NCBI GenBank assembly: GCA_034190875.2
Contig: CM067355.1
Coordinates: 37,337,531-37,401,530 of the forward strand
Direction: 5' to 3'
Source: Urechis unicinctus
Taxonomy: Eukaryota > Annelida > Polychaeta > Xenopneusta > Urechidae
Length of the DNA stretch: 64,000 bases
Shown: positions 37,739 to 53,800 of the stretch, in pieces
How the letters are laid out: each line of letters starts with the position of its first letter
How positions within the stretch are numbered: position 1 is the stretch's first letter
Notes under the pieces: generated by a model
Told to the model about the DNA's origin: nothing
What the model saw: the letters and a program-made list of their open reading frames with translations, nothing else
Database searches by the model: none
Translations under genes and position numbers: made by a program

Positions 37739-40700
37739 TTTACCTGTACTATATTCATGAATTCATTCATATATTATTCAATCCGGGTTGTCCGTTCTGC
37801 TAACAGCATTGCAAAAAGTAATTGGCATATGATAATTAATTCCATAAATGGTGAAGCAAGCATCGTACAAGCACCGACAGAAGGCATTGTTGACAAAGCA
37901 ATATCGAGGCTGAAAATGTCATCTTCCTGTTTTGGGGCTATAATGAGCTTCTGAGAGTCCCTGTAGTATTTTATAATAACAAGAATTCTGACAAACACAG
38001 TCTACCATGCACAAATGAAGTTGATATTGCGAGTGCCATAAAGTTAGCGAATTATTTTAAACACTGATATGCATTTGGCTATGTTGTATTGCCAAGCATT
38101 AATAACGATTAGTTCCTGAAGAATAGAAATACAACTGCAATCGCACAAAGGTAACTAATCTAGTTATATGATTCATGTGCGGCAGATTAATTTATTGATG
38201 ATTGCTCAGCTTTGACGGAAATTGTCTTGGCACTGACATGTTATCGCGCTGTTGCCGAAGTAACTATGAATGATGCCACTTAATGTGATCAGCCATATAG
38301 ATGTACATACAACCTCGTCAGTTATTGCCACCTATTTAATCATGGCATAGATAGATGTCGTAAAACAAATTTCTGCCATAACTCTTATCGTCTGCTGTCA
38401 ATCGCTCTACATAAGTGCCTTTGGTCAGGGTATCAAAAAACGGTCGTATGGATATGTTCATGATTTTGTGGCTGTTGACTTATTGTAAAATGCATACCTG
38501 TGTTGATTTAATGACACACAGCTAAGTCACTTTCAATTCGCTCTTATCAAACCTAGCGCCATGAAACTACGTGTTTGCTCGCTTAGCATATTTCATACAC
38601 GGAGACGATTCGCCATATTTGTACATTATAAACGGCGTCGTACACGCCATCCGATGATATTTGCATTGGCTATATCTGAGAGTAACTTTTAATGCCTTAC
38701 AAATATAATGTCTTCGGCGATTACGGCGTTGGAACTCGCACAAGTTATCAATTCAGTGGGGAATGTATTGTTCATGCAATTCATTTAGGCAGGTGCTTGC
38801 ACATCCCTTCTGACAAACACCGCGGTCTCATTCTTGCCCTAATTGCATGCTCGTAGGGACTTATCGGCACTCAGTTGGATTTTCAACTTAAACCGACCCT
38901 TATATTTAGCGCCTATAGATAACACGTCTTAGCACGCTGCTTGATATACGTCAATTGCGCATCCGACCTCAACCTCTCTCAGTTCTGTTTGATTAAACAT
39001 TAGTATATTTCTGTCGCAATAAATGCATGATCTGATCAACAAATTCGGTTGTTTAAGGTGACAACACATTCTGATGTCAAACATCTTCACTTGGTCACGA
39101 ATACTTAATTCGCCTTGAGACCCACAGATAGTGGTATTGATTCCATAATGAGTAAGTCTGACAGATTTCTCGTGATTTGGATGACCATGGTAAACGGAAG
39201 TTAAATCCTTGAAAGGGGATGCGCCCTCATCCTTTACCGTAACGATATCACCACTTTGTTGAAAGTGCTGTGAAACACCACCTCCACATTTATACGTCAA
39301 TACTCATGCTGTAATACATACTCAAGTGAAAAGCATTGTCTAATTAATTTCAATCACCGTTAAAACCAGAGAGCCGCAGCGTATGCAGAAAATAACCACT
39401 GCTGAGTGTGTGGAAAACTACCTCAAGAAACGTGTAGCCTGTGAATATAAGCGATCACTCACCCCTCTAGTACAATTGGAAAATCTCTCCTCGCGATATG
39501 CGTTATGGCTATGCTCCCTTACATTGAGCTGGGCTAATGTAGGGCCATTGTATCGGAAACAAAACAATAATATTACAGACAAATTTCAAGCGAAAAGCTT
39601 ATCGTCACTGGTGATTGTAACTATTGTTTGGCGACGCATATTGTCAACCATCACCTCTCACTTTTCGTAACCAGCAGCCTAAGTAATCGATTAAAGTTTA
39701 CAGGAACCAAAGTTACAAGGGTCTTTAACATGGAGACCCATAAAAGACGCACCATCAGGATCTATTGCAAAATGGATCTAGCCGAGGAGAATATTCCTGC
39801 ATCGCTCCTTACCAGTTATGGATGCGATTGTATGATTATGGTCTTCATATGACAAATAGCGTTTAGATGTTCTTTCTTCTCATTATCCTGGCTCGAAAGT
39901 GTTCACACGGCACCGTCTGGAGAATCAAATACCAATAAATGTTGCATATGAACCCAATGTTTACACTATCAGTAAAACCGATTCACATAAAACGAATGTT
40001 TCTCATTGCAATATGGTCGGAGCGGATGCTATTATCGCCTGGGTACTTACTAACAGAAAACTTCACATTTACGTCGAGGAGCGCTGTCATTGTTATTTTG
40101 CTCATGGTCTCTGTGCAATAAATGTGTTATATTATTGTCATGGCTCTATGCATACGTGTGTGTTATTTTAGCATGCTCTGTTATAATGGCATAAAAGAGG
40201 ACCGCTAGTGTTATGCGATATTCATTATTAAATCAATAGTGATGAGGGAATAGTGGGAACAGAATAGTACCATTGTTAGTTAGTTTCGGCATTGATGTTC
40301 AGTCTATGGAGATTCTATATACGCAGAATGACACTAGATGATGAAAGTAAATATTCAACTTGTGATTGATGTCATAAAAGCGTATAGAAAATATCATATT
40401 AATGAGAATGATATCAAGTACAATCTCTTGCCATGAAAGTTATATTGAAAATAGTCTTATGCAGAGGTTAATCAAAGCATGCACCAACACCATTCATGAA
40501 CAATTTTTCAAGACCGAGCGCCAGGCCATGCCACTAGATGTTGCCATAGACGCGTCCCGCCATTAAGCGATATTAATTTATATGTATATCACAAAGCCAT
40601 CTTGGCCATAATGTAAAACCATAATAAATGGAAACTGCGACGTGTTTGTTGGTTACTCATGACGATGAAGTCGGCTGACTGATGGATATCTCTTCTGATG

Positions 40701-43440
40701 TTTAATAGCATCCAATTCGACTGGGTAGTGACTCTGGTAGTCGAAATTGAATGTGGTCAGAAGCTGGACGACTTGGATAACGGAATTACAAGAAACTAAG
40801 TTGTGGATCCACAAGTCATGGTAACACCGTGTCCTCACGACGAAACCGCAACTTGACAGATTAACCATTAAGGCTGTGGATGGATTAATTCCACTGCTAT
40901 TGTCTGAATGAATCTTAATTGAAAGATAAAAGCAATGATTTCATCACCCATGATTAACTTCAATTCGACTCCTATTTTTACACCCACTTCATTCTGTTTT
41001 CTCTTTGAACAAATCACACCGAAAAGCCCGCCAAACTGATCACCCGTGTTATTCCCCGTGTGTTTTAATAAATAGTTAAACTGTGTAATCATTGAGATAC
41101 GTTCTGGATGCTACGATTCCTTAGTAACAGAGATCTTTAGTTGGTGATTTGTCGTGTTAATAAGTGTGTTTTGTGGCTCTCTTGCACCACGACATTAACA
41201 AATATTGATATTCAACATGGAACGTAACTCTCCCCAATCTGTTCCACAACCGTCAACACGCTATTTTGAATATATGTGCAATACAACGTAACGAAATCGA
41301 ATAATCAAATTTCCGTCTCGCAGATCGACAAAGTGAAATATTTTCGGTACGCCTAACTTACAGTGACCAAATTAACCCTGCATATTTATTTGTGTATCCG
41401 GAGCTTCAAGATAACCACATTTGACAATGCTTTTTGCAGACAAGCTAGGCTAGAATATATTGAATTTAGGAATTAATGAATATGTTATAGCAGCCATTCA
41501 CTATTAAATGTGGTTCGGACGTCTGACTGATATGCGATGTTGGATTATGCAACATTCGATTATTTTGTAGAGGTCTTTGACTACGAATCACAAGAGGTGC
41601 TTAGAAATAGCTGACATGTGTATGCTGATTCTAAACTCTGTATGCCTCTCTGTCGTCATTTAACCCTAAAACACCAACAATAAACAAGGACTAGCGCAAT
41701 ATATCCTTTTATGGGGTATAATGAAAAGCCATTGCACACAAATGTGACAATTCAGTACTGATGATCATTATTGGCATACGTGTGTAACCATTGTGTTTGC
41801 TTGGTTGAAAAATCAGCCAATTAGGATGCGATTTTAGGTTTCTATGGCACGCTTTATTTGAATAACATCCCACTATGATCAGTTATTGGCTCGTCTACAA
41901 TTATGTAATACTGGCGTAATATCCCTGTTTATACGGCGTACCTGGTACTGGTATCACTTCTTTTTAAGCCAAAAAAGCATTTCCGTTTCCTTCATTCATT
42001 TAACAGCACTATATTTATATGCACATTCATATGTTGCTTAACAACCTCCGTCGCCCTCTCTGCTGTAATTGCTACATCAAGTATACGGAAATCTATGCTT
42101 AATTTCATGAATGGAGACGCACCATTTCAAACCATACATGCACCGAGACAGGGTACAGATGAGCATTCATAACGAGGCTAGCTAGGTCTTTTCAAGACTC
42201 TCGTCTGAAACTTCTGGTGGCCGAGATATTTTTAAGCAAATTAATATTCAGTTGGTTAATATTCAGCTTGTGACATTACAACTGCCGTCCGGCGAGTTCT
42301 TTATTTTAAAAAATCGTTTGCCAGGCTGCAGGCAAGATTACATTTCCAAAATTCTCTTTAAACTGCATTTTTGGAAGAAATGATGTAATGTGTTCTTTGA
42401 AATGGGAAATGTTCATGTTCAGGTCGATGATAGTCATGGATTGATGTACATGGTTTATGTGCGGCAGTTAAATCCAATGCTGCCTATTGCGGGGTGTTTT
42501 CTGATTATCGTTGCATAAGCATGTAATAGCGTGGTAGTTCCTGTTACCTCAAATGATTCACATGAAGGCTGCATGATCAGTCATATAAATGCACTTTAAA
42601 CAGTCTATCGTTAGAAGAATATTGGCGCCGTTGAAGGTTTAAAGTAGGTTTTGACCGTCAAACATACACCACCGATCGATGGTTCCTCACGTGATATTTG
42701 TGTAGTAATGTTTAACGATCACCATGTGTTTTTATAGGCAAGCAAAGTCGAAGTAGCGGTGTTCATACAAATAAAGAACAGCACTTTTGTGTATAAATAT
42801 CTCTCATTCATCAGCGGATTTGTCACGGCGTAATCACTTTAAAGCAGTCTGGCTTACTTCACAGTACAGTTCGAACGCTACGACTTCGAAGCAAGTTAGC
42901 GTACGCCATTAAAATCAAAGGGTAAGAGCCATGCTACGGCAATGCATTGTATTGGTCAGAAGAGATGAAAACCATTGTTAGATGTTTATATTGTGAATAT
43001 ATATCGGGATCGTATCCCACGACTCGCGATTACAACGCAGCATCGAAGCATCGGACCGATTTAACATGGCTGAAATTTCAAATAGGTGGCTGTATGGCAA
43101 CACGTTGGTGACACGTCAAAGTTTCATTGGACAAAGTAACAGCTGGAAGCTGTGCATTATTTTGCAAACTGCTCGATTCACTTTCACGAGAATTGTGGTT
43201 GCGGTAGTAAAGCTAGGAAATGTCTTATCCCCATAGGCATTTATATAACAGCAAGAGCGGTGCTTGCATCTGTTATGACACTTGCAACATCGTTAGGAAA
43301 TAATCTAATGTTTTGAACGCGAGAGCTCTTCTCGCCTCATCGCTACGTTTAGGAATTTCTACTTTGAATGTAATCAAATTAAACCAATAAACTATAGAAA
43401 CATCTATTGTGTGGATGCCAATTGAGTGACATTGTGAATG
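37739..43440 (-). repeat. Inner right arm of palindrome (5.7 kb)
   Basis: Inverted partner of 24,916-30,626. It starts immediately after the gap and runs without interruption into the inverted copy of the A/B segment at about 43,440, with the joining text AATGATCT then ATCGTCTTACC on the minus strand. Left-arm positions 3,103 and 24,916 are therefore adjacent here. Frames shared between arms include 40,653-40,868, 39,899-40,171 and 38,929-39,300; none is a known protein. Confidence 0.95.
38929..39300 (-). pseudogene. Longest arm-specific frame, 123 codons, unrecognised
   Basis: Begins with MTYKC, contains HGHPNHEKSVRLTHYG and GSQGELSIRDQ, and ends DVYQAAC. The left-arm equivalent (29,037-29,231) has a stop after GSQGE. 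The more distant relatives have stops and shifts but keep DI-TV, PF and HGHP words in the same frame. No signal peptide or membrane segment is seen. It may be the far 3' part of a LINE ORF2 or an unknown repeat-encoded protein. It is unlikely to be a working gene. Confidence 0.3.
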
Positions 43441-44580
43441 GTAAGACGATAGATCATTGCCTCTAGCTTCGCACAGCCCTTTTGTGTAAAAGTTGGCTCT
43501 CCATTTGACTCTACATGATGGCAAAATACACAGTCATCCATCTAGTCACCTTAAATATATAGCAACTCCTGAAATCTAAATTAATAATACGTGATTTGAT
43601 TGGAGAAGCTGGAGCTTAAAAATAACTGCATGTATTTATCTGAACGGGGAACTGTCAAGGTATTATTACGTTTGACAACCAGATGATGATGCTTCAAGAT
43701 CACTTCATATCACGCATAATAGATTACAATAACATAACTTACTTAAAAGATATGGTAATTTTGTTGGTACTATAACTTTCCTCCTGCAACACTCAAATTC
43801 ATCATTTTGTCATGCATTGAAGTAATGGGCTGCTTATCTAATCTCACGCGACGATTTCCGCTTGGTTGCGAGTTTATATTATCTATGTCGAAGCGTACAA
43901 CCGTCGTGTAATAGACAAGGAGAGTTGTTCTAATCAGGGCATTAGATTTATCGACGCATTATTTATTGATACCTGGTTTTATTTGCTTTTATTATCTAAT
44001 CTGATGGAACCCTGAAACTATGGTGGTATGGTAATCTCTTTTTCATTGCTTTTCGATGCGTTCTGTTATTCAATCTACTCAAATAGCATTATTATACTGT
44101 TTTTCGATTTCACCATTTTGATTCTCCAATTACTTTTCTATGACCGAAAAGGCTAACCGATCCCTGGTGCGTTAAAAGTAGTAACATGTATTAAATTAAG
44201 TTTAATTATGATATTTTGGCTGTGTTTAGCGTCTTTATATAGACTACGGGTTTTTACATAAATCACAAATATGGTTGTAATTCTCCAAATTCGATTTGTG
44301 AACGGTAATATAAGGAACATTAACAACATATTCGTAGCTATTATCTGCTTTGTTGGCATATCGCATGTGAGAGAGCACATACATATCGTGGCACTTGCGT
44401 GGACAATGCAATATCCACAAGTAATTAGTGTCAATCAGATTTCCAGTCTTTGACAACTAAATGATTTGTATCGTAAATTCCGAGATACGTACTACCTACC
44501 AGAACATCCATTGATTTTCAACAGCCAGGTTTACATGGCTCTTTTGACGCACCTGTTTCTAAGAACGTTGAACAAATGTA
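43441..44580 (-). repeat. Inverted, diverged copy of 1,965-3,103
   Basis: Pairs with copy A (and copy B) with a nearly constant coordinate sum of about 46,550. It is several percent diverged, clearly older than the A/B duplication. The 70-codon frame 44,244-44,456 (minus) differs from that at 2,095-2,307 by only a few residues (for example VLSHMRY for VLPHMRY, and LEN for LKN) and has no stop. Confidence 0.95.
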
Positions 44581-46628
44581 TCGACATAATGATAATGTTC
44601 ATTGTTCCCAAGTATCCTAGCTCACATGCATATATATGTAAGAAAGTTTAATATGCTTATGGTGATAGTTGTATGACCGTTGTCAAGTGGTTATTTGATG
44701 CTGCGGCATTCTACTCTTTTCCTCTTCAAAGCAACTAAAGCAGATTTTAAGACCCTCGTTATTGGTTAATTAGATGGCCCATAAGACCCATGAGAAACGA
44801 ACTAATACCACTAACCGCTGAACTTTGTTTTCGTTCCTGGGTTGCCTGAATATGTCACTGCGAGCCTTTTAATTACCAAGGAACTTACAGATAAAGGCGA
44901 CGGAAGAGATAATCGCTGAAGATTCTCAAAGATTGGAATGACAACAGTTTTATCGGCCTGTCTTTATGGACGTATGTAAAGTACGAACAATAAAATCATA
45001 GCCAGGCGCCAATGTAGATTCGGAATAATCCACATATTTACTCAGCGATAATAAAAACAAGAACAAATTACTTCACGACATATTTTCACTGATTCACTGG
45101 ACTTATACTTTAAATACCTAAGACGCCTGCAGCAAGATATAAATAATCCTCTTAATTATGGGGTTTTTAAAAGGCTTTGGCATGCATCAAAGACTGCACA
45201 ACTTGCTGTTACCCGTTCTTTTTGCTGGATGACCGATTATTGCTAAACAAATACCATATGTTCCGAATGTGTCGAAACAGCCGTCATCCTTAATTGATCC
45301 CAACTCACCCCATTCTTGCAGTTTAAGTGGTGATGCAAACCATTCGTGATTCAATTGCTAACTCAGCTGATGGTGGCTTCGAAGCCATTGTCACTGAATA
45401 TGCCGAACCTTGTTAATGGAATGGCTCAGAAAAACGAATATATAAAGAATGTAGTATCGTGATATCAAATGTAGAGGCGAAGCATGCGAGGTTAGCTGCA
45501 TAATACTGAACATAATCAAAGTCATTTGACAAGTTAAGGTGAAATGTCTAGTACCTAACATTTGACTCAGGAACCATAGAAAGGTTGTTACAACACAATG
45601 CATTACTTAGCGAAGATAAAATATGCCAATAATGTGATGTAAATAATGACTCAGCCGATCTGGCGAGGATATTGTCAGCAGCGATAGCTGGCGGAAAACA
45701 ACAATCCAAGGTCACACGAAGACTGTCATGGGGCTTGAGATTAACTAAACATCGTTCAGCTGCACATTTTCCCAAACCATGACTGTTGTTTCGCCAATTA
45801 TATCTAAGATAAAGAAGTCACAAATGTAATGCGTCAAAGAAGTGCGCAAAAACCGTTCATAATCAGGGTCAGCCTACCCGTTTTTGAACTTATGCAATCA
45901 GTTATTGGATAAGGTGCATCCATGCTTATCTTACTCCGGATGAACACTTCTGCTGATGCACAGAGTTATTGCAACGGTACTGGTACAAAATGGCACCTAC
46001 TACTTTGTTGTCAGACTGATAGACGCCAAATTTCCAGGATGGATGCCAACGATGCAATGCGAATAAAATATCAAGACCTGTAAGCAATAATTTATCAGAT
46101 GCATCTTCCGATTGCCACCAATGATCACAGGCGGCGGAAAAGAATAACATATATTTGTCCTTTGAAACAATTCTACCAAATCAATCACAGATACTAGAGA
46201 TAAAAGTGTCCATAAACATGGGCTGTTTGAAAGATATATACAGGCTACTATAACTACCCATCAAACACTGCATTATAAACAACACGTGGCGGAGAATTGT
46301 TTGCATCAGAATATTTAACCGTCTTGTAAGATTGTTCGTGTACGACCCAGTATGTTCAAATGGTATAATATAGAGCAACTGAAAGCGGCAACAGCTAGTT
46401 AAATTGCTATATTGGATATCAGAAAATGGTTCAGTAAGGCGTATTATCAATTAAAGCTTTCAGAGTCACTTTTGGTAGGTGGAATCCGCTAAAACTTATA
46501 GATGCTATTAATGTGGAAACCACTGTTCAATTGTAAAAGACAGTTGTATGGTATTGAAAGGTTATTTAATTAACATTGACATATACTTGCCTGAAGTAGC
46601 ATAATTGCGACGACGGGGGCAACAGCTA
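44581..46628 (+). mobile_element. 2.05-kb insertion in the right arm, related to the family
   Basis: Relative to copies A and B, the text ...AAATGTA | TGCTGCGTAGC... is interrupted here, with TA immediately before both the start and the end of the insert. Much of the insert aligns directly with family sequence at 33,300-33,650 and 23,510-23,760 (for example CAGTATG..TGGTATAATAT near 46,350), so it is in left-arm orientation. I see no terminal inverted repeat and no transposase. A 2-bp TA duplication may be chance. Frames of 70-89 codons on the minus strand are unrecognised. Confidence 0.7.
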
Positions 46629-46965
46629 TGCTGCGTAGCAGACCTTATGCACATTAATAACACTCCAGAAAGTATGCAAATATCCTAGAAAATCACAGAG
46701 GACAAATTAGCACATTTGCGGCAATCCGTAATCAAAGGCATATATGTATATTGGAAGAAACAGTTAGAAGAATATGAAAGGTGTAATCAGTTACATATTT
46801 TCCCATTACTGACTAAGCAGTGATATCACAAGCAGCGTCAGCAATTGGTGAAGGTCTAGCGTGCGAGTTGCTATTACTGGTAGTATTATCAGATGCGCGA
46901 TCAACGATATTAAGTTACATCCTCATACATCATCACCATACGTTTTATCGAAATGCAGGCTGTAG
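46629..46965 (-). repeat. Inverted, diverged copy of 1,641-1,960
   Basis: Continues the inverted match to copy A on the far side of the 2.05-kb insertion, ending with GAAATGCAGGCTGTA. It contains about 50 bases absent from copy A near 46,690-46,735. Confidence 0.9.
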
Positions 46966-47052
46966 CCTTAACCGGCACCAGATACTTCCTTCGGCTGGCT
47001 CTATATATACATGACGTAGAAATTGATTATTTAATTTGACTGGCGCAAAATT

Positions 47053-47147
47053 GAATAATGTGTTAAGTTGGTGCCTTATTCGGCAAGTGATAACTTCAGG
47101 TGACTTTTGTATGCAGTGTAGAATATACAAACATATATATAAACATA

Positions 47148-47202
<55 letters not shown>

Positions 47203-47205
47203 ATA

Positions 47206-47267
<62 letters not shown>

Positions 47268-47365
47268 TAATATATATATATATAATATTGAAAACTGTGT
47301 TAAGTTGTTGCCGTATTGGGCTAGTGATAACTTCAGGTGACTTTGGTATGCAGTGTACCATTTTT
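47053..47365 (+). repeat. Direct ~75-bp duplicates flanking a TA array
   Basis: 47,053-47,125 and 47,288-47,365 share the words GTGTTAAGTTG, GTGATAACTTCAGGTGACTT and GTATGCAGTGTA, with about 80% or better identity. The TA array 47,126-47,287 lies between them and another TA array follows the second. Confidence 0.9.
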
Positions 47366-47393
47366 CAAAACATATATATATATATATATATAT

Positions 47394-47489
<96 letters not shown>

Positions 47490-47743
47490 CTCTATCTATC
47501 TCTCTATCTATCTCTGTCTCTATCTATCTCTCTCTCTCTCTCTCTCTATATCTATCTCTCTCTCTATGTCTATATCTCTATGCCTCTCTCTATATGTCTA
47601 TATCTATATATTGTCTGTCTGTCTCTCTCTCTCTCTCTATATCTCTCTCTCTCCCTCATCCCTCTCTCTCTCCCTCTCTATCTCTCTCCCTCTCTCTCTA
47701 TCTAGACCTCTATCTCATCTATATATCTATCTCTATATCTATC

Positions 47744-47779
<36 letters not shown>

Positions 47780-48035
47780 GTTATATACATATATATATAT
47801 ATATATATACATACATGAATATATATATACTTACATAAATATACTTACATAATATATACATATATACATACATATATGTATATATATATATTCCTATATA
47901 TATTTATATCTTTATATATATATTTATGTTTATACATATGTATATATGTATACATATATATATTTCTCTATATATAAATATAAACAAATATATGTTTATA
48001 TATATATCTGTATATGTATACATATATATTCACAT

Positions 48036-48089
<54 letters not shown>

Positions 48090-48194
48090 GTATATTAACT
48101 TATATATACATAAATATATAAATATTTCACATATATCATTTTATATCAATATATATTTATGTATATATTTTACATATATATATATATATATATA

Positions 48195-48238
<44 letters not shown>

Positions 48239-48260
48239 AAATCTATATATGTATGCATTG
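47366..48260. repeat. TA then TC/TATC then TA microsatellite complex
   Basis: TA array (47,366-47,485), pyrimidine-rich TCTC/TATC array (47,486-47,740), then long irregular TA with ATGT and ATTT interruptions to 48,260. It mirrors the GA/TA block at 846-1,640 across the palindrome. Long Tyr/Ile/Leu/Ser frames here are artefacts. Confidence 0.97.
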
Positions 48261-48439
48261 CAATTTACAGACCTTGGTCACGTGACTTATGTCATTAAGG
48301 CATCAAACAGTCGCGAAACCATAAGTTTTAACGCTAATTCATCTTTATATAATGTGTCTGGGTTTTGTATCGTGATACAAACAAATCATTAATCACTTGG
48401 AATTTGAACGCGTGATCATTATTGCAGGAGACCTTGCGT
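48261..48439. other. Short unique segment
   Basis: Sequence between the microsatellite complex and the outer right palindrome arm. No counterpart on the left side was found. Confidence 0.4.
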
Positions 48440-48985
48440 ATTCATTTGTATTTGTAAACATGGTGTGAGTATAAGTGACTTCATGGCTAATGTTTTTCCT
48501 TATAGATTCATTTAGGAAATAGACGTGGTTGTATTGCAACTTAAGGCATCGTCAGTCTTGCCGGTTGCGCTGCCGAGTACCGCTGTGGTCAAATCAAGTC
48601 CGGTACAATCACTAATCAGAGGTGGCGATACAGAATAACATATATTTGTCCTTAGATACAATTTTTCTATATCAGTCAAGCATACTAGGCAAAAATGAGC
48701 CCATGAACATGGGCTGTTTCATTGGTGATGACAATCTCAATCATTTTGATTGTTTTCATCAACGATTTGCACTAGCTTTGACAGGAACAAGCAACCTTGT
48801 CATTAACAGCAAGTAATACTATTCTAAGCACTATGAAATATTGTTAAGTGTGGACAGTACAACAACATTCTCAATGGATTAAGAAAAAGGTTTGTATTAT
48901 TGGCTTAGCACGCCTATAAAATCAGCACTTCTCATACTTTTGAACCACAAACAGCTCGGACAGAACAAAGAGACAATGTTCTTCC
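48440..48985 (-). repeat. Outer right arm of large palindrome
   Basis: Inverted partner of 360-846. The match stops at 48,985, where a TA array begins. A part around 48,625-48,720 also resembles 46,140-46,220 in the same orientation (words ATAACATATATTTGTCCTT and CATGGGCTGTTT). Confidence 0.85.
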
Positions 48986-50849
<1,864 letters not shown>

Positions 50850-53800
50850 CATCTATTTCTAACCTAACCCTAGGCAGTCAATGTAATAAGGGAACTTCAT
50901 ATGGTCACAAATATCTAAGTCGCCTATTGACCCACAGATTATGGAATCGATTCCAAAATGTGTCAATCTGATTTGGATAACCATGTTAGATAGAGGTCTT
51001 ATCAAGCGGATATACCCTCATTCATTACTGTTGTGATATGACCTCGTTGGTGAAATGGTTTGAAACACCATCACAATTATTGTACTGCGACTTTGATGTT
51101 GTAATACATACTATGGCTAAATCATTGACAAATTATTTTCAATCACCGTTCAAATTAGACATGCTAACAAGAGAGCCACCCCGTATGCAGAAGGTTAACA
51201 CTGCTGGGTATATATAAAACAACATCATAAAAGACTGTTAATATGAGGAATCACTCACCTCTGTATTGTTATTGGAAACCATCACCTCACAATGCATTAT
51301 GGTTATGCTTCTTGACGGTGAGCCGGACTGTTTAAGGGCCGTTATATCTAAAACAAAACATTATTATGAGTCATAGAAGTATTTTGAGCGAATAGCTCAT
51401 CGTCACTGGTAATTTGTCCCTCCCCATGTTCTACACAGCATATTTTCAACACCAACCTCTTCATAATCGGTAAAAAATCATGGAGACCCAGCACGATTTA
51501 TATTGATATGGTAACCGACATTTTGAACACTTCCATATAAAAGTCGACGCACGCTTCACTAGACATTATGCTTAAGTTATATGTGCAATAAAAGTGTCAT
51601 ATTCTTTCCATTGTTCCATATACATATATGCGTTGGATTATGGGTGGCGACACATGGCATATTTGCTCCTCATTAATCTTCATGACAATTCGCATACCTT
51701 GGTGATTGCTAAAATGTAGAGTGATTTTAGCACGCGATTTCATAATGGCAAAAGAGAGCAAAGTATTGACTCTGATACAGGCAAGTGTGATTCTTTAAGC
51801 GATTCAACTTTACAAATACATAGAAAAAAGCAAGGTCTCTTGCCAAAATGATCACTGGTTAAATCTTAGCTTGGATTAATAAAGAAACAGTGTAATCAAT
51901 GAGACACGTTCTGGGTGCTCTGGTTACACACAAATGGAGACCTCCAAGTTTTGCTTTGTCAAACATGCTTTTCTAGGCGTGAATATCCTGAATTTTGGAA
52001 TCAGTGGGAATGTTATTCACTGCTTGTAATAGATTCCGCTAATACAAGGCTTAACTATCTGCTGAGATTGATAGTGTATCAAATTATGCTATGAAATTCA
52101 TGTGTATAGCTTAATTACGACGACTATATATAGTGCAATCTTTTAAAATGGGTGTTTTATCCTGCTCAATAAACGTAAGCTTTTACAGCAAGCACATAGA
52201 CTACGTTCATCGAACACCTAATTTTAGGCTGTCACATTATGTTTATAGGCAAGCCAATGTGATCAGACGACCCAAAGTTTGTTGCAATCATACTAACAAA
52301 TGATTGATACCCTTATTGTTTCTCGTATTTGACAGTACATGACTAAAAGGTGTTAAAATGTGGGATATGAGTCAGCGTCGTGCTGCTTTACGATGGATCG
52401 CCAAATAGATTATTCGAGGAACATGTGAGCAATGATTTGACATGATACATACCTGGTGGACGTAAGCTTTATTAGAACTGTGATTACGTGTATTTTCCAC
52501 CTACAAATATGTGCTAGCGAGTAGAAAGACTGAGTGCCATATCCGTAAGTCATATAACGGACAATCACTGCATGAGACTTTCTGAATACTCTAACCTGTT
52601 GCTGTAAGTATACAGTCCCTCTTATATTTGTTTGTAATTGGTTGGCCGCTCAAAGAGTACGAAGTAACATTTATGCCCAGACAATCACGCATGTTCAACA
52701 TAACTTTTCTTGTTGTGCATAACGCTTTCTGAATAGAAAACGATAGAAAGTATTCACTCAATTAATAAACGCTCGTTTTAAAATGCTCGTAGTTACCACA
52801 GTAGTTTTGAACAACTCGCCAATGGTGGTTTATCCGACTTGGAATGGAAACGAATGCATTGCATATCACAGAATAATATTGACTGAATAAATAATATGGT
52901 AATAGAAACACGAGAGGAAATCACAACGATCCTATGTCGGCTCCATGATCCGTGTCAGTTTGACGTCAGGGCTTCTGTGAAGTGAAATGAGAATGCCACA
53001 TAACACCACTACCTGCCTCATTTGATAAACAAACGGGTAAAACCATTAAATCGGGTAGAGCCATATGACTTAAACAATAAGCAATCACCTTTTTGAGGCG
53101 CTATAAAGGATTCTGTGTTTCCGTGTAAAGTTAAATGAACAAGGAGCGCTATACATATAATATTTAAGCTTGTCGTATATATTTATTCCGTGCTGGGGAT
53201 ATAGTTTATATCAGCGCGCCCCACCGAATTAGCACCATTTTAGTGACTTATCCAACGCATACAGGTGCACTGACAGACCAAATCTGCAAACTCCCCCATC
53301 ATGTATAGACAGGGTCTTTTAGAGATGGCATATATAAATCGTTTATTTATCCACGTTTGCCTTATTTAGAGTTAAGGCAAACAGAAATTATGCCAAAATC
53401 GTTCAGTAGTCGCGTCATTATTTCTAATCTCTTACTGTAAGAATATGTCTCACTTTCTAATTATGTACGGTGCTCAAACCGTCTCATTTGATATACAGAT
53501 TTGTAACGACCATCGTAAAACTGCTGCTACAATCCACGATGGATGAAAGTCATTTACAAAGTGAAGGGATGATTGTGAGCTTCGAGTGACATGGATTACT
53601 AACCATTATCTTACCCAACCTCCCCCAGTCACCATCACATGGCGGATGTGTTGGCCAGGCATTCGGGTCCGGCCTACGTATGATATTCAGATGGAATGAT
53701 TGCTAACACGAACAAAACCCCGAAAAAACCTAGTCATATAAGCGCGCCCTGCCAATGTAGCGGTGTACATAAAAAAGCTGCGATTGCGGGGCAAGTTAGT

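Noticed and set aside
44581-46628. Tc1/mariner-type transposon because of TA at both ends
   Set aside because: No terminal inverted repeats and no transposase fragment; a shared TA dinucleotide is weak evidence in AT-rich DNA.
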